Of a stretch of 64,000 nucleotides of DNA, positions 25,970 through 33,018 are shown in pieces. The notes below the pieces were generated by a model. The model saw only the letters and a program-made list of their open reading frames with translations, searched no databases and had not been told where the DNA came from. The position numbers and the translations under genes are program-made. How positions within the stretch are numbered: the stretch's first letter is position 1; every line of letters starts with the position of its first letter. Origin of the DNA: Cellulosilyticum sp. I15G10I2 (GTDB lineage: Bacteria; Bacillota; Clostridia; Lachnospirales; Cellulosilyticaceae); assembly GCF_900095725.1 (NCBI RefSeq), contig NZ_FMMP01000015.1:164364-228363 (forward strand), written 5' to 3'.

Positions 25970-27301
25970 ATGGAACAAGTACTGCAGCTTATTGAAGAAA
26001 AGAAATTTATAGAAGCAAGACAAGAGCTTAATAGAAAAAATGTAGTTGATATAGCTATGTTGTTTGAAGAAATGAGTAAAGAAAATGTTGTTAAAGTATT
26101 CAGGGTGCTTCCAAAAGATATAGCAGCTGATGTTTTTGCCTATATGGAACACGAACAAAGAGTTATCATTATAGATTCTTTAACAGATAAAGAAGTTTCT
26201 CATATTATTAATGATTTATTTATAGATGATACAGTTGACTTTTTAGAAGAACTTCCAGCTAATGTGGTTAAGAGAGTACTTAAGAATACAGATGAAGACA
26301 CAAGAAAAATAATCAACCAATTATTAAAGTATCCTGAGGGTTCTGCTGGAAGTATTATGACTATTGAATATGTTAATCTCAAAAAAGAGATGACAGTAGA
26401 AGAGGCCCTCAAACATATTAAAAAGACTGGGATAGATAAAGAAACAATCAATACCTGTTATGTAACCTCAGAAAACAGAGAGCTACACGGTATAACATCT
26501 ATTAGAAAACTTATATTAAGTGATGCAGATGTCTTCATAAAAGATATTATGAAGACAGAGTTTATTTATGTGCACACCTTAGATGATCAAGAAGAAATAG
26601 CAGAACTATTCAAAAAATATGACTTGTTATCTGTACCTGTTACAGACAATGAACAAAAGCTAGTTGGGATTATAACAATCGATGATATCGTGGATATTAT
26701 AGATCAAGAAAATACAGAAGACTTCCAGAAAATGGCAGCAATGACCCCTTCAGATGAGGAATATTTAAAGACAGGGATATGGACGCTTGCCAAACATAGA
26801 ATTGTATGGTTGTTGGTTTTAATGATTTCAGCGACATTTACTGGCAACATTATTAAGCGGTTTGAAGATGTGTTGCAATCAGTTGTGCTGCTGGCAGCAT
26901 TTATTCCTATGATTATGGATACGGGGGGGAATGCCGGCTCGCAATCTTCGACGCTTATTATTCGTGGATTGGCACTGGGGGAGATCACCTTAAAGGATAT
27001 GCTTAAAGTTATATTTAAAGAATTTAAAGTAAGCTTTATGGTGGGTAGTGCGCTTGCGGTTGTTAACTTCATAAGGATATATTATTTTGAAAGAACAAGT
27101 TTTCATATTAGTCTTACCGTGTGTATTACTTTGTTCTGTACAATCGTTATGGCAAAGGTATTAGGAGGTATACTTCCTATAGTTGCTAAGAAACTTAAAC
27201 TAGATCCTGCGATTATGGCAGGGCCATTAATTACTACTGTAGTAGATGCTATAGCATTGATATTATACTTTACAATGGCAGCGTGGTTTTTGGGATTATA
27301 A
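25970..27301 (+). CDS. mgtE: Magnesium transporter MgtE
   Basis: 443-residue Mg2+ channel/transporter. Cytoplasmic N-domain of short helical repeats (about 1-130, MLFEEMSKENVVKVFRVLPK), two CBS domains (about 130-255: SAGSIMTIEYV; DLLSVPVTDNEQKLVGIITIDDIVDII), a plug helix, then five membrane helices from about 275. The pore signature is MDTGGNAGSQSSTLIIRGL. MgtE opens when cytosolic Mg2+ is low and may also pass Co2+ or Zn2+. Start ATG follows TAGGAGGAACTACG. The upstream leader suggests control by Mg2+ at the mRNA level. Confidence 0.95.
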   Translation: MEQVLQLIEEKKFIEARQELNRKNVVDIAMLFEEMSKENVVKVFRVLPKDIAADVFAYMEHEQRVIIIDSLTDKEVSHIINDLFIDDTVDFLEELPANVVKRVLKNTDEDTRKIINQLLKYPEGSAGSIMTIEYVNLKKEMTVEEALKHIKKTGIDKETINTCYVTSENRELHGITSIRKLILSDADVFIKDIMKTEFIYVHTLDDQEEIAELFKKYDLLSVPVTDNEQKLVGIITIDDIVDIIDQENTEDFQKMAAMTPSDEEYLKTGIWTLAKHRIVWLLVLMISATFTGNIIKRFEDVLQSVVLLAAFIPMIMDTGGNAGSQSSTLIIRGLALGEITLKDMLKVIFKEFKVSFMVGSALAVVNFIRIYYFERTSFHISLTVCITLFCTIVMAKVLGGILPIVAKKLKLDPAIMAGPLITTVVDAIALILYFTMAAWFLGL

Positions 27302-27337
27302 AGAGACTTAAATAGTATTAACCACTATAACAATAAC

Positions 27338-27379
27338 TTCTATGAGAGGTGTTAAAAGAACTCTTATAGAATTTTTTTT
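27338..27379 (+). terminator. Terminator after mgtE
   Basis: TTCTATGAGAG / CTCTTATAGAA stem with a 12-nt loop and a run of eight T. Confidence 0.9.
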
Positions 27380-27412
27380 ATTATTCAAGAAATGGAGAGG
27401 GCGTATCTATAA

Positions 27413-27480
27413 AAGAGTATTGTAAACTTTTAGAAATTAAAAAGTTGACAAATGGTATGGGATAAGTTTACAATACTCTT
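27413..27480. promoter_or_regulatory. Biotin-repressor-like operator overlapping bioY promoter
   Basis: Perfect 17-bp inverted repeat AAGAGTATTGTAAACTT (27413-27429) and AAGTTTACAATACTCTT (27464-27480). The cores TTGTAAAC and GTTTACAA match BirA half-sites, but are separated by 38 bp instead of about 16. The promoter TTGACA (27445-27450), 18-bp spacer, TACAAT (27469-27474) overlaps the right arm, so binding would block RNA polymerase. Confidence 0.8.
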
Positions 27481-27511
27481 ATAAAAAATAACAAATGGTA
27501 AGGAGAAAAAA

Positions 27512-28081
27512 ATGGAATCAAGAACAATAGCGCAAACCAAAACGTATACATATGTTATCTGTGCCCTCTTTGCAGCACTTTCAGCAGTAGGTGCTTTTAT
27601 TAAAATCCCTATGCCTCTAGTGCCGTTTACACTGCAATTTTTATTTACAGCATTATCAGGTGTTTTGCTGGGTTCAAAAAGAGGGATGCTCGCACAAATG
27701 CTTTATGTAGGTATCGGACTTGCGGGCATTCCTATATTTACAAAAGGCGGCGGCATAAGTTATGTTTTTCAGCCTACCTTCGGTTATCTCGTTGGATTTA
27801 TTATAGGAGCATATATTATTGGGAAGATCGTTGAGCAAAAAGGTGCCAGTTTCAAAGTGATATTTATGGCTTCTTTTATTGGCGTTATAGCTATTTATAT
27901 TTTTGGAGTAATATACATGTATTTTATTGTTAATCTTTATATTGGAAGCCCGATGCCTTTAAGTAAGGCCATTTACGTAGGTGCAATAGCTTGTTTGCCA
28001 GGAGATCTAATATCATGTTTTATTACCTCGTTAGTAGGTTCTAAGTTAGTTCCCATATTAAAGAAACAACAGCTTATTTAA
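27512..28081 (+). CDS. bioY: Biotin transporter BioY (ECF S-component)
   Basis: 189-residue BioY with six membrane helices: VICALFAALSAVGAFIKIP, VPFTLQFLFTALSGVLLGS, the GIPIFTKGGGISY loop characteristic of biotin binding, GYLVGFIIGAYIIG, and a C-terminal helix pair. BioY captures biotin and works with the shared ECF energising module, not present in this window. Start ATG follows AAGGAGAAAAAA. It is cotranscribed with bioB and controlled by a BirA-like operator. Confidence 0.95.
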   Translation: MESRTIAQTKTYTYVICALFAALSAVGAFIKIPMPLVPFTLQFLFTALSGVLLGSKRGMLAQMLYVGIGLAGIPIFTKGGGISYVFQPTFGYLVGFIIGAYIIGKIVEQKGASFKVIFMASFIGVIAIYIFGVIYMYFIVNLYIGSPMPLSKAIYVGAIACLPGDLISCFITSLVGSKLVPILKKQQLI

Positions 28082-28118
28082 GTGATGATGCCTGAAAAAG
28101 AATAGAAGGAGCTGCGAT

Positions 28119-29075
28119 ATGCATTTATTAGATCAACTCGTTAGGGATATTAAGGCAGGGTATCACATTACAAAAGAAGAATCTATAGCTCTACTAGATT
28201 ATAAAACAGAAGATTTAGCAAGGGTAGCTGATGAAATAAGAGCCTATTTTTGTGGGGATCATTTTGATTTTTGCAGCATTATTAATGGTAAAAGCGGCAA
28301 GTGCAGTGAGGACTGTAAATACTGTGCGCAATCCGCACACTATAACACGCGTGTGGAAACATATTCGCTCCTAAGTGCAGAGGAATTTGTAAGAGATGCA
28401 GCCTATAATGCAAGGCAAGGTGTAGATAAATACTCTATTGTAACAGCAGGGAAGAAGCTTAGCCGCGAGGATGTAGAACATGTCTGTGAAGCCTATAGAG
28501 CTATAGGAGATCAAGTAAAGGTTAAGCTATGTGCTTCTCATGGGCTTTTAGATGAGGAGGCTATGCTTAAACTAAAAGAGGCAGGCGTACTGAGGTATCA
28601 TAATAATCTAGAAACTTCAAGAAACTTTTTCCCAAAGATCTGTACCACACATACCTACGATGAAAAGGTAGAAACGATTAAAGCTGCTAAGAGAGTTGGT
28701 TTAGAAGTTTGTAGCGGCGGGATACTAGGGCTTGGAGAAAGTGTAATAGACCGTATAGATCTAGCTTTCGAGCTTAGGACATTAGAAGTAGATTCTATTC
28801 CGCTTAATATGCTAAATCCGATACCAGGGACACCACTTGAAAATATTTCCAAAATGACAGAAGATGAATTTTTGAAGACAGCGGCGCTTTTTAGATTCAT
28901 CAACCCCCAAATATATATAAGACTTGCAGGCGGTAGAAATCTGCTTAGCGGATATGGAAGAGAAGCTTTAAGAGGGGGGGTTAATGCCACTCTTACAGGA
29001 GACCTTCTTACAACCTGTGGCAACAAAATTGTAGATGATATAAAAATGGTTAAAGCATTAGGTTATACCCTATAG
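28119..29075 (+). CDS. bioB: Biotin synthase
   Basis: 318-residue radical-SAM enzyme that inserts sulfur into dethiobiotin to form biotin. The cluster motif is KCSEDCKYCAQS (Cys62, Cys66, Cys69). Further family marks are YSIVTAGKKLS, the CASHGLL strand, HNNLETSRNFF, and AGGRNLL near the C-terminus (Arg ligand region of the auxiliary [2Fe-2S] site). No bioA, bioD, bioF or bioW is present here; a BioY plus BioB pair suggests use of imported dethiobiotin as well as biotin. Confidence 0.96.
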   Translation: MHLLDQLVRDIKAGYHITKEESIALLDYKTEDLARVADEIRAYFCGDHFDFCSIINGKSGKCSEDCKYCAQSAHYNTRVETYSLLSAEEFVRDAAYNARQGVDKYSIVTAGKKLSREDVEHVCEAYRAIGDQVKVKLCASHGLLDEEAMLKLKEAGVLRYHNNLETSRNFFPKICTTHTYDEKVETIKAAKRVGLEVCSGGILGLGESVIDRIDLAFELRTLEVDSIPLNMLNPIPGTPLENISKMTEDEFLKTAALFRFINPQIYIRLAGGRNLLSGYGREALRGGVNATLTGDLLTTCGNKIVDDIKMVKALGYTL

Positions 29076-29082
29076 CCGCGTA

Positions 29083-29140
29083 ATGGATGAAATAGTAAGC
29101 GTATATAAATGGTGTATGGATGAAACAATAAGTATATAAT
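29083..29140. repeat. Tandem imperfect 26-bp repeat
   Basis: Two units beginning ATGGATGAAA and ending TATATAA, at 29083-29108 and 29116-29140, differ by a few substitutions and a 2-bp indel. Each carries a TATATAA box, so the duplication may multiply a -10 element for the HD-domain gene. Confidence 0.5.
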
Positions 29141-29174
29141 AGATTCATACACTTAATAACTAGGAGTCAATGCT

Positions 29175-29657
29175 ATGATCTATAGAATTAAACAATTTTT
29201 CCAGGGGTTGGCTGCAAATATTAATGAACAAGATAAGGTGTTTATTAATAACTATCTAAATGAAAAGGAACAGAGGCTTTTTTTTCAACTAAGACTTAGT
29301 GAACAATACCATAGTTTAAAGGTGGCATATGGCTGTTTCAAATGCTTACCACAAAGCAGATCGTTAATTAGATCAGCCCTTTTACATGATATCGGCAAAG
29401 TAGGAAGCAACTTGAATCTGATCAATAAGTCTCTTGTAGTGCTTGCCAAGAAGTTAAATATAAAACATCAATTGCTTCCTGAATTTTTGCAAAGAGCAAT
29501 GTACTATAAAAAAGAGCACCCTGTAATCGGATATCGACTGCTCTTAGCGTATGATTTGGATCCAAGAGAGCTTCTCCTTATTAAAGATCATCACCACTTT
29601 AAGAAAGAGCAAACTATAGAAATGCAAATACTCCAATGTTATGATAATAAATTCTAA
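29175..29657 (+). CDS. HD-domain phosphohydrolase-like protein
   Basis: 160-residue single HD domain. His46 (EQYHSLKVAYG), the paired His71-Asp72 in LIRSALLHDIGKVGSNL and a later cluster LIKDHHHF (around residue 138) form the expected metal site. LLHDIGK is the HDIG motif. It is shorter than HD-GYP cyclic-di-GMP phosphodiesterases and lacks GYP. Substrate is unknown; possibilities include nucleotides or oligoribonucleotides. Start ATG follows TAGGAGTCAATGCT. Monocistronic, upstream of the fluoride riboswitch unit. Confidence 0.85.
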   Translation: MIYRIKQFFQGLAANINEQDKVFINNYLNEKEQRLFFQLRLSEQYHSLKVAYGCFKCLPQSRSLIRSALLHDIGKVGSNLNLINKSLVVLAKKLNIKHQLLPEFLQRAMYYKKEHPVIGYRLLLAYDLDPRELLLIKDHHHFKKEQTIEMQILQCYDNKF

Positions 29658-29668
29658 TGAATTTATTA

Positions 29669-29697
29669 TTGAAATGGACAGGGAGCAATGTTATAAT
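29669..29697 (+). promoter_or_regulatory. Promoter of fluoride-riboswitch transcript
   Basis: TTGAAA (29669-29674), 17-bp spacer, TATAAT (29692-29697). The aptamer begins about 8-10 bp downstream. Confidence 0.9.
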
Positions 29698-29704
29698 CAA
29701 AAAA

Positions 29705-29767
29705 ACGGGAATGAATGTCTCCCTTGGTAAAAACCAAAACCGCTTATTTAAGCTGATGACTTCTGTG
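29705..29767 (+). ncRNA. Fluoride riboswitch (crcB motif)
   Basis: The aptamer fits the crcB/fluoride class: P1 with loop (GGGAATGAATGTCTCCC, 29707-29723), an extra TTGGT-AAAA-ACCAA hairpin, then AAACCGCTT...AAGCTGATGACTTCT, which matches the AAACxGC...GCTGATGxC core of the known class. The loop GAA-T-GTC can pair with GACTTC at the 3' side to form the required pseudoknot, with one bulged base. The 3' CTGATG strand also starts the terminator at 29753-29797, giving a transcriptional ON switch with fluoride. Confidence 0.92.
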
Positions 29768-29797
29768 ATAATTTTATCGCAGTGCATCAGTTTTTTT
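29753..29797 (+). terminator. Riboswitch expression-platform terminator
   Basis: CTGATG (29753-29758) pairs with CATCAG (29785-29790), with an inner CTGTGATAA / TTATCGCAG stem, followed by seven T. It uses the aptamer 3' strand, so ligand binding and termination exclude each other. Confidence 0.92.
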
Positions 29798-29825
29798 GTT
29801 TATAAAGAATAAAGGAGAGAATCAT

Positions 29826-31001
29826 ATGTTACTAAGTTTTGCACTGATTTTATTGATTGGATTTATATTAAGCGGCATCTTTCAAAAGCTTAAATTACCA
29901 GGTCTTTTAGGAATGCTGATAACAGGTATTGTTTTAGGTCCGTATGTACTGGGGTTGATTCATCAGGATATACTTAATATTTCATCAGATCTTCGTACTA
30001 TTGCACTCATTGTTATCTTAACGAGGGCCGGTTTGGCACTGGATCTTGAGGACTTAAAAAAAGTTGGAAAGCCTGCAATTCTAATGTGCTTTGTGCCTGC
30101 AACCTTTGAGATTGCTGCTGTTACACTGCTGGCACCTTTATTGTTGCAAATATCTTATATTGAAGCAGCTATTATGGGAACAGTATTAGCAGCGGTATCA
30201 CCAGCTGTAATTGTTCCTAGGATGCTTAAATTAATGGAAAATGGCTATGGCAAAGTAAATAGTATTCCACAGCTTATTATGGCAGGAGCTTCTGTTGATG
30301 ATATCTATGTTATTATCTTATTTACCTCTTTTATGAGTATGTATGAAGGGCAAGGATTTAATATGGCTGGGTTGATTCATGTGCCGATAGCTATAGTTGT
30401 TGGACTCGCAGCAGGCATTATAGCAGGACTATTACTCGTGTGGTTGTTTAATAAAATACACATGAGAGATACTATAAAAATACTTGTTATTTTAAGTACA
30501 GCTTTTATATTTATTTCAGTTGAAGCTATTGTGAAAGATTATATCCCTATGTCAGGCTTATTGGCTGTAATGGCTTTAGGGGGAACTATTTTAAAACAAT
30601 ATGAGGTTTTAGCCAGGAGATTATCTGGGAAATTTTCTAAGATATGGGTAGGTACAGAGATGCTGTTATTTGTACTTGTAGGAGCGGCTGTTGATATTAG
30701 ATATATCGGGAGTGCAGGGCTTATGGCAGTGATACTTATAATAAGTGCACTTGTTCTTAGAATGGGCGGCGTATTTATATGTGTTATTAAAACCAAATTA
30801 TCTGCCAAAGAAAAACTCTTCTGTGCGATTGCTTATTTACCTAAAGCTACTGTGCAGGCTGCGATCGGGGCCATCCCGCTTTTAGCTGGTGTTAAAGCTG
30901 GTAATACCATTCTTGCTGTCGCGGTACTTGCGATCATAATTACAGCTCCCTTAGGAGCTGTTGGAATAGATTTGAGCTTTAATAAACTGCTTTCTAAGTA
31001 A
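29826..31001 (+). CDS. Cation:proton antiporter family protein, fluoride-riboswitch controlled
   Basis: 391-residue membrane protein of the monovalent cation:proton antiporter (CPA) superfamily, about twelve helices. Recognisable segments: KLKLPGLLGMLITGIVLGP in the first helices, ILTRAGLALDLEDLKKVGKP, AVSPAVIVPRML, and GASVDDIYVIILF (paired acidic residues of helix 5 or 6, here SVDD). Antiporters of this kind are among the gene types known downstream of fluoride riboswitches, beside crcB and clcF, so it likely relieves fluoride stress. ATG 29826 follows AAAGGAGAGAATC; a longer frame would begin inside the terminator. Confidence 0.88.
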   Translation: MLLSFALILLIGFILSGIFQKLKLPGLLGMLITGIVLGPYVLGLIHQDILNISSDLRTIALIVILTRAGLALDLEDLKKVGKPAILMCFVPATFEIAAVTLLAPLLLQISYIEAAIMGTVLAAVSPAVIVPRMLKLMENGYGKVNSIPQLIMAGASVDDIYVIILFTSFMSMYEGQGFNMAGLIHVPIAIVVGLAAGIIAGLLLVWLFNKIHMRDTIKILVILSTAFIFISVEAIVKDYIPMSGLLAVMALGGTILKQYEVLARRLSGKFSKIWVGTEMLLFVLVGAAVDIRYIGSAGLMAVILIISALVLRMGGVFICVIKTKLSAKEKLFCAIAYLPKATVQAAIGAIPLLAGVKAGNTILAVAVLAIIITAPLGAVGIDLSFNKLLSK

Positions 31002-31012
31002 AGCTGGTATTA

Positions 31013-32662
31013 TTATTTGCGTTTAAAATAATTCATCATTTTTTTATGATGATTGATATCTCTAATCTTCTTTTGCTTAACATGTGAAGTTTTTATGCCT
31101 TCTATCAAAGAGACTGTCATAATGGTAAGTATAATAGAAAAGGGTAGCCCGGTGGTAATAACTGCTGTTTGGAGTGTAGACAGACCTTTTTCGCCCCCAA
31201 TAAGCAGTAAAATGGCAGCAATAAAGCCTTCCATACAGGCCCAGAAGACTCTCTGAGTCATAGGAGAATCTAAACGTCCTCCGGAAGTAATATTATCCAC
31301 TACAAGTGAGCCGGAGTCGCTTGAAGTTACAAAAAAGGAAATCACAAGAATCGTACCCAAAATAGATAAAAGGATTCTAAGTGTACCTGCTAAAAAGGGA
31401 ATGTTTAAGTAATTAATCATTTCAAATAAGGCAATTGGCAGATTATCTTGAACGACATCAAATAAACTACCACCTGAGGCTTCATTAAGATAAATAGCAG
31501 TTCCGCCGAATATGGACAACCAAATAAATGATAAGAGAGAGGGGACTAACAGTACCGCTAAAACAAACTCGCGGATGGTCCTGCCTTTAGAAATTCTGGC
31601 GATAAACATACCTACAAATGGAGACCAAGAAATCCACCATGCAAGGTAAAATACAGACCAACTCCCTTGCCAAGCTTGATCTTTAACAGAAACGCGGAAA
31701 GCTGATAAGATAAAATCATTAAGATAAAGGCCTAAGGAATTACAAAATAATCTGATGATATAAAGCGTTGGCCCTAAAATGAAAATCGCAAGCATAAAAA
31801 CAGCAGCCAGTTTAATATTTAGGGTAGATAAGAACTTAACCCCTTTATCTAAACCTGAGACAACAGATAGGGTAGCTATTAAAGTAATAATAGTAATCAT
31901 GATAACCTGAACAAGTATGCTGATTTCTAGCCCAAATAAATAATTAAGCCCGCTATTAATCTGTTGTACTCCAAGACCTAAAGACGTTGCTAAACCAAAT
32001 AAACAAGCAAGTACTGCCAAAATATCGATAATGTCTCCCAAAATGCCTAGTACTTTATCGCCTAGTAATGGATAAAAGACAGACCTTAAAGAAAGAGGCA
32101 GTTTTTTATTGTAGGCAAAGAAAGCCAAGGCTAAGGAAATAAGCGTATAGATTCCCCAAGGGTGAAAGCCCCAATGAAAAAACGTTGTTGCCATAGCTGA
32201 ATAGGTTGGGTTAGTGCTTGCGAATATAGGTGGGGCAATCTCGGCGTGATACAAAGGTTCTCCAACAGCCCAAAACATAAGACCTATGCCCATGCCAGCA
32301 GAGATGAGCATAGAGTACCATGCAAAGTTAGAGAATTCTGATTCGCTCTCTATGCCGCCAATCCTTACATTACCCAGTTTAGAAAAGGCAAGAAATAAAC
32401 AAACAATAATAAAGAAATTGCTAGATAATATAAAGACCCAGTCGCATTGTGTAATGATAATTTCCTTTATATTTTCAAACATGTCAGTAGCACGATCTAA
32501 GTCTAAAAGTGCATATAAAGAAAATATTAATATAAAAACACCAGAAACAATAGAAACTACAGGATTTAAATCAAATCCGAACTTATTAAAGTTACGGCTG
32601 TAGAGCTTCTCTTCTAATTTTTTAGTAAGCTCATCTTGTTGTATATCTATGGTATCTTTCAT
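31013..32662 (-). CDS. BCCT-family betaine/choline/carnitine transporter
   Basis: 549-residue secondary transporter with twelve membrane helices. BCCT marks: GMGIGLMFWAVGEPLYH (glycine-rich stretch in helix 3), FFHWGFHPWGIYTL, and the signature WWISWSPFVGMFIARISKG with the conserved tryptophan box. It imports quaternary ammonium compounds such as glycine betaine or carnitine, for osmoprotection or as nutrients. The protein starts at ATG 32662, 7 bp after GGAAGGTGG, which lies in the arm of a 29-bp hairpin (32671-32739). No metabolic genes for betaine are adjacent. Confidence 0.93.
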   Translation of the reverse strand: MKDTIDIQQDELTKKLEEKLYSRNFNKFGFDLNPVVSIVSGVFILIFSLYALLDLDRATDMFENIKEIIITQCDWVFILSSNFFIIVCLFLAFSKLGNVRIGGIESESEFSNFAWYSMLISAGMGIGLMFWAVGEPLYHAEIAPPIFASTNPTYSAMATTFFHWGFHPWGIYTLISLALAFFAYNKKLPLSLRSVFYPLLGDKVLGILGDIIDILAVLACLFGLATSLGLGVQQINSGLNYLFGLEISILVQVIMITIITLIATLSVVSGLDKGVKFLSTLNIKLAAVFMLAIFILGPTLYIIRLFCNSLGLYLNDFILSAFRVSVKDQAWQGSWSVFYLAWWISWSPFVGMFIARISKGRTIREFVLAVLLVPSLLSFIWLSIFGGTAIYLNEASGGSLFDVVQDNLPIALFEMINYLNIPFLAGTLRILLSILGTILVISFFVTSSDSGSLVVDNITSGGRLDSPMTQRVFWACMEGFIAAILLLIGGEKGLSTLQTAVITTGLPFSIILTIMTVSLIEGIKTSHVKQKKIRDINHHKKMMNYFKRK

Positions 32663-32670
32663 TATAGAAC

Positions 32671-32739
32671 CACCTTCCTAATACTAATAAAAGCTATACT
32701 CATGCTAGAGGTATAGCTTTTATTAGTATTAGGAGGGTG
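32671..32739 (-). promoter_or_regulatory. 29-bp hairpin sequestering the BCCT ribosome site
   Basis: Arms 32671-32699 and 32711-32739 are complementary at 28 of 29 positions (the exception is G-U in RNA), with an 11-nt loop. In the minus-strand mRNA the 3' arm ends in AGGAAGGTG, the Shine-Dalgarno of the BCCT gene, paired to CACCCTCCT. No U-run follows on either strand, so it is not a terminator. Confidence 0.8.
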
Positions 32740-32915
32740 AAAAAAATTATACCCATTATATTAACTTTGGGTCTCAACAGGAGAAAGAGCAATTAGAGTT
32801 AAGCTTTTTGCCCACGCTAATATTATAGTACTTGAAAATTTTACTATGAAAAAAAGTCAATAACTAATGAAAATAAGAAAATATAAGCTGATATTATGCA
32901 ATAAAGGTAGAGATA

Positions 32916-32944
32916 TTGACACGCTGAGTGATATGATATATATT
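32916..32944 (+). promoter_or_regulatory. Promoter of sugar ABC operon
   Basis: TTGACA, 17-bp spacer, TATATT, followed by a 75-bp leader and a strong TGGAGGAG ribosome site. Confidence 0.8.
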
Positions 32945-33018
32945 TTACACATGTTTTAGAGAGGGAGCATTCAAAAAAATATACAAATAGTACAAATATG
33001 TGGAGGAGATGATTTAGT

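Larger units (their letters stand above)
32663..33018. other. Intergenic region between BCCT and ABC locus
   Basis: 356 bp without a gene. It holds the RBS-sequestering palindrome for BCCT (32671-32739) and the promoter of the sugar ABC operon (32916-32944). Between them is AT-rich DNA with no ORF having a ribosome site. Confidence 0.7.

Noticed and set aside
32671-32739. Rho-independent terminator
   Set aside because: Neither strand has a U-tract after the stem, and no gene ends close enough on either side.
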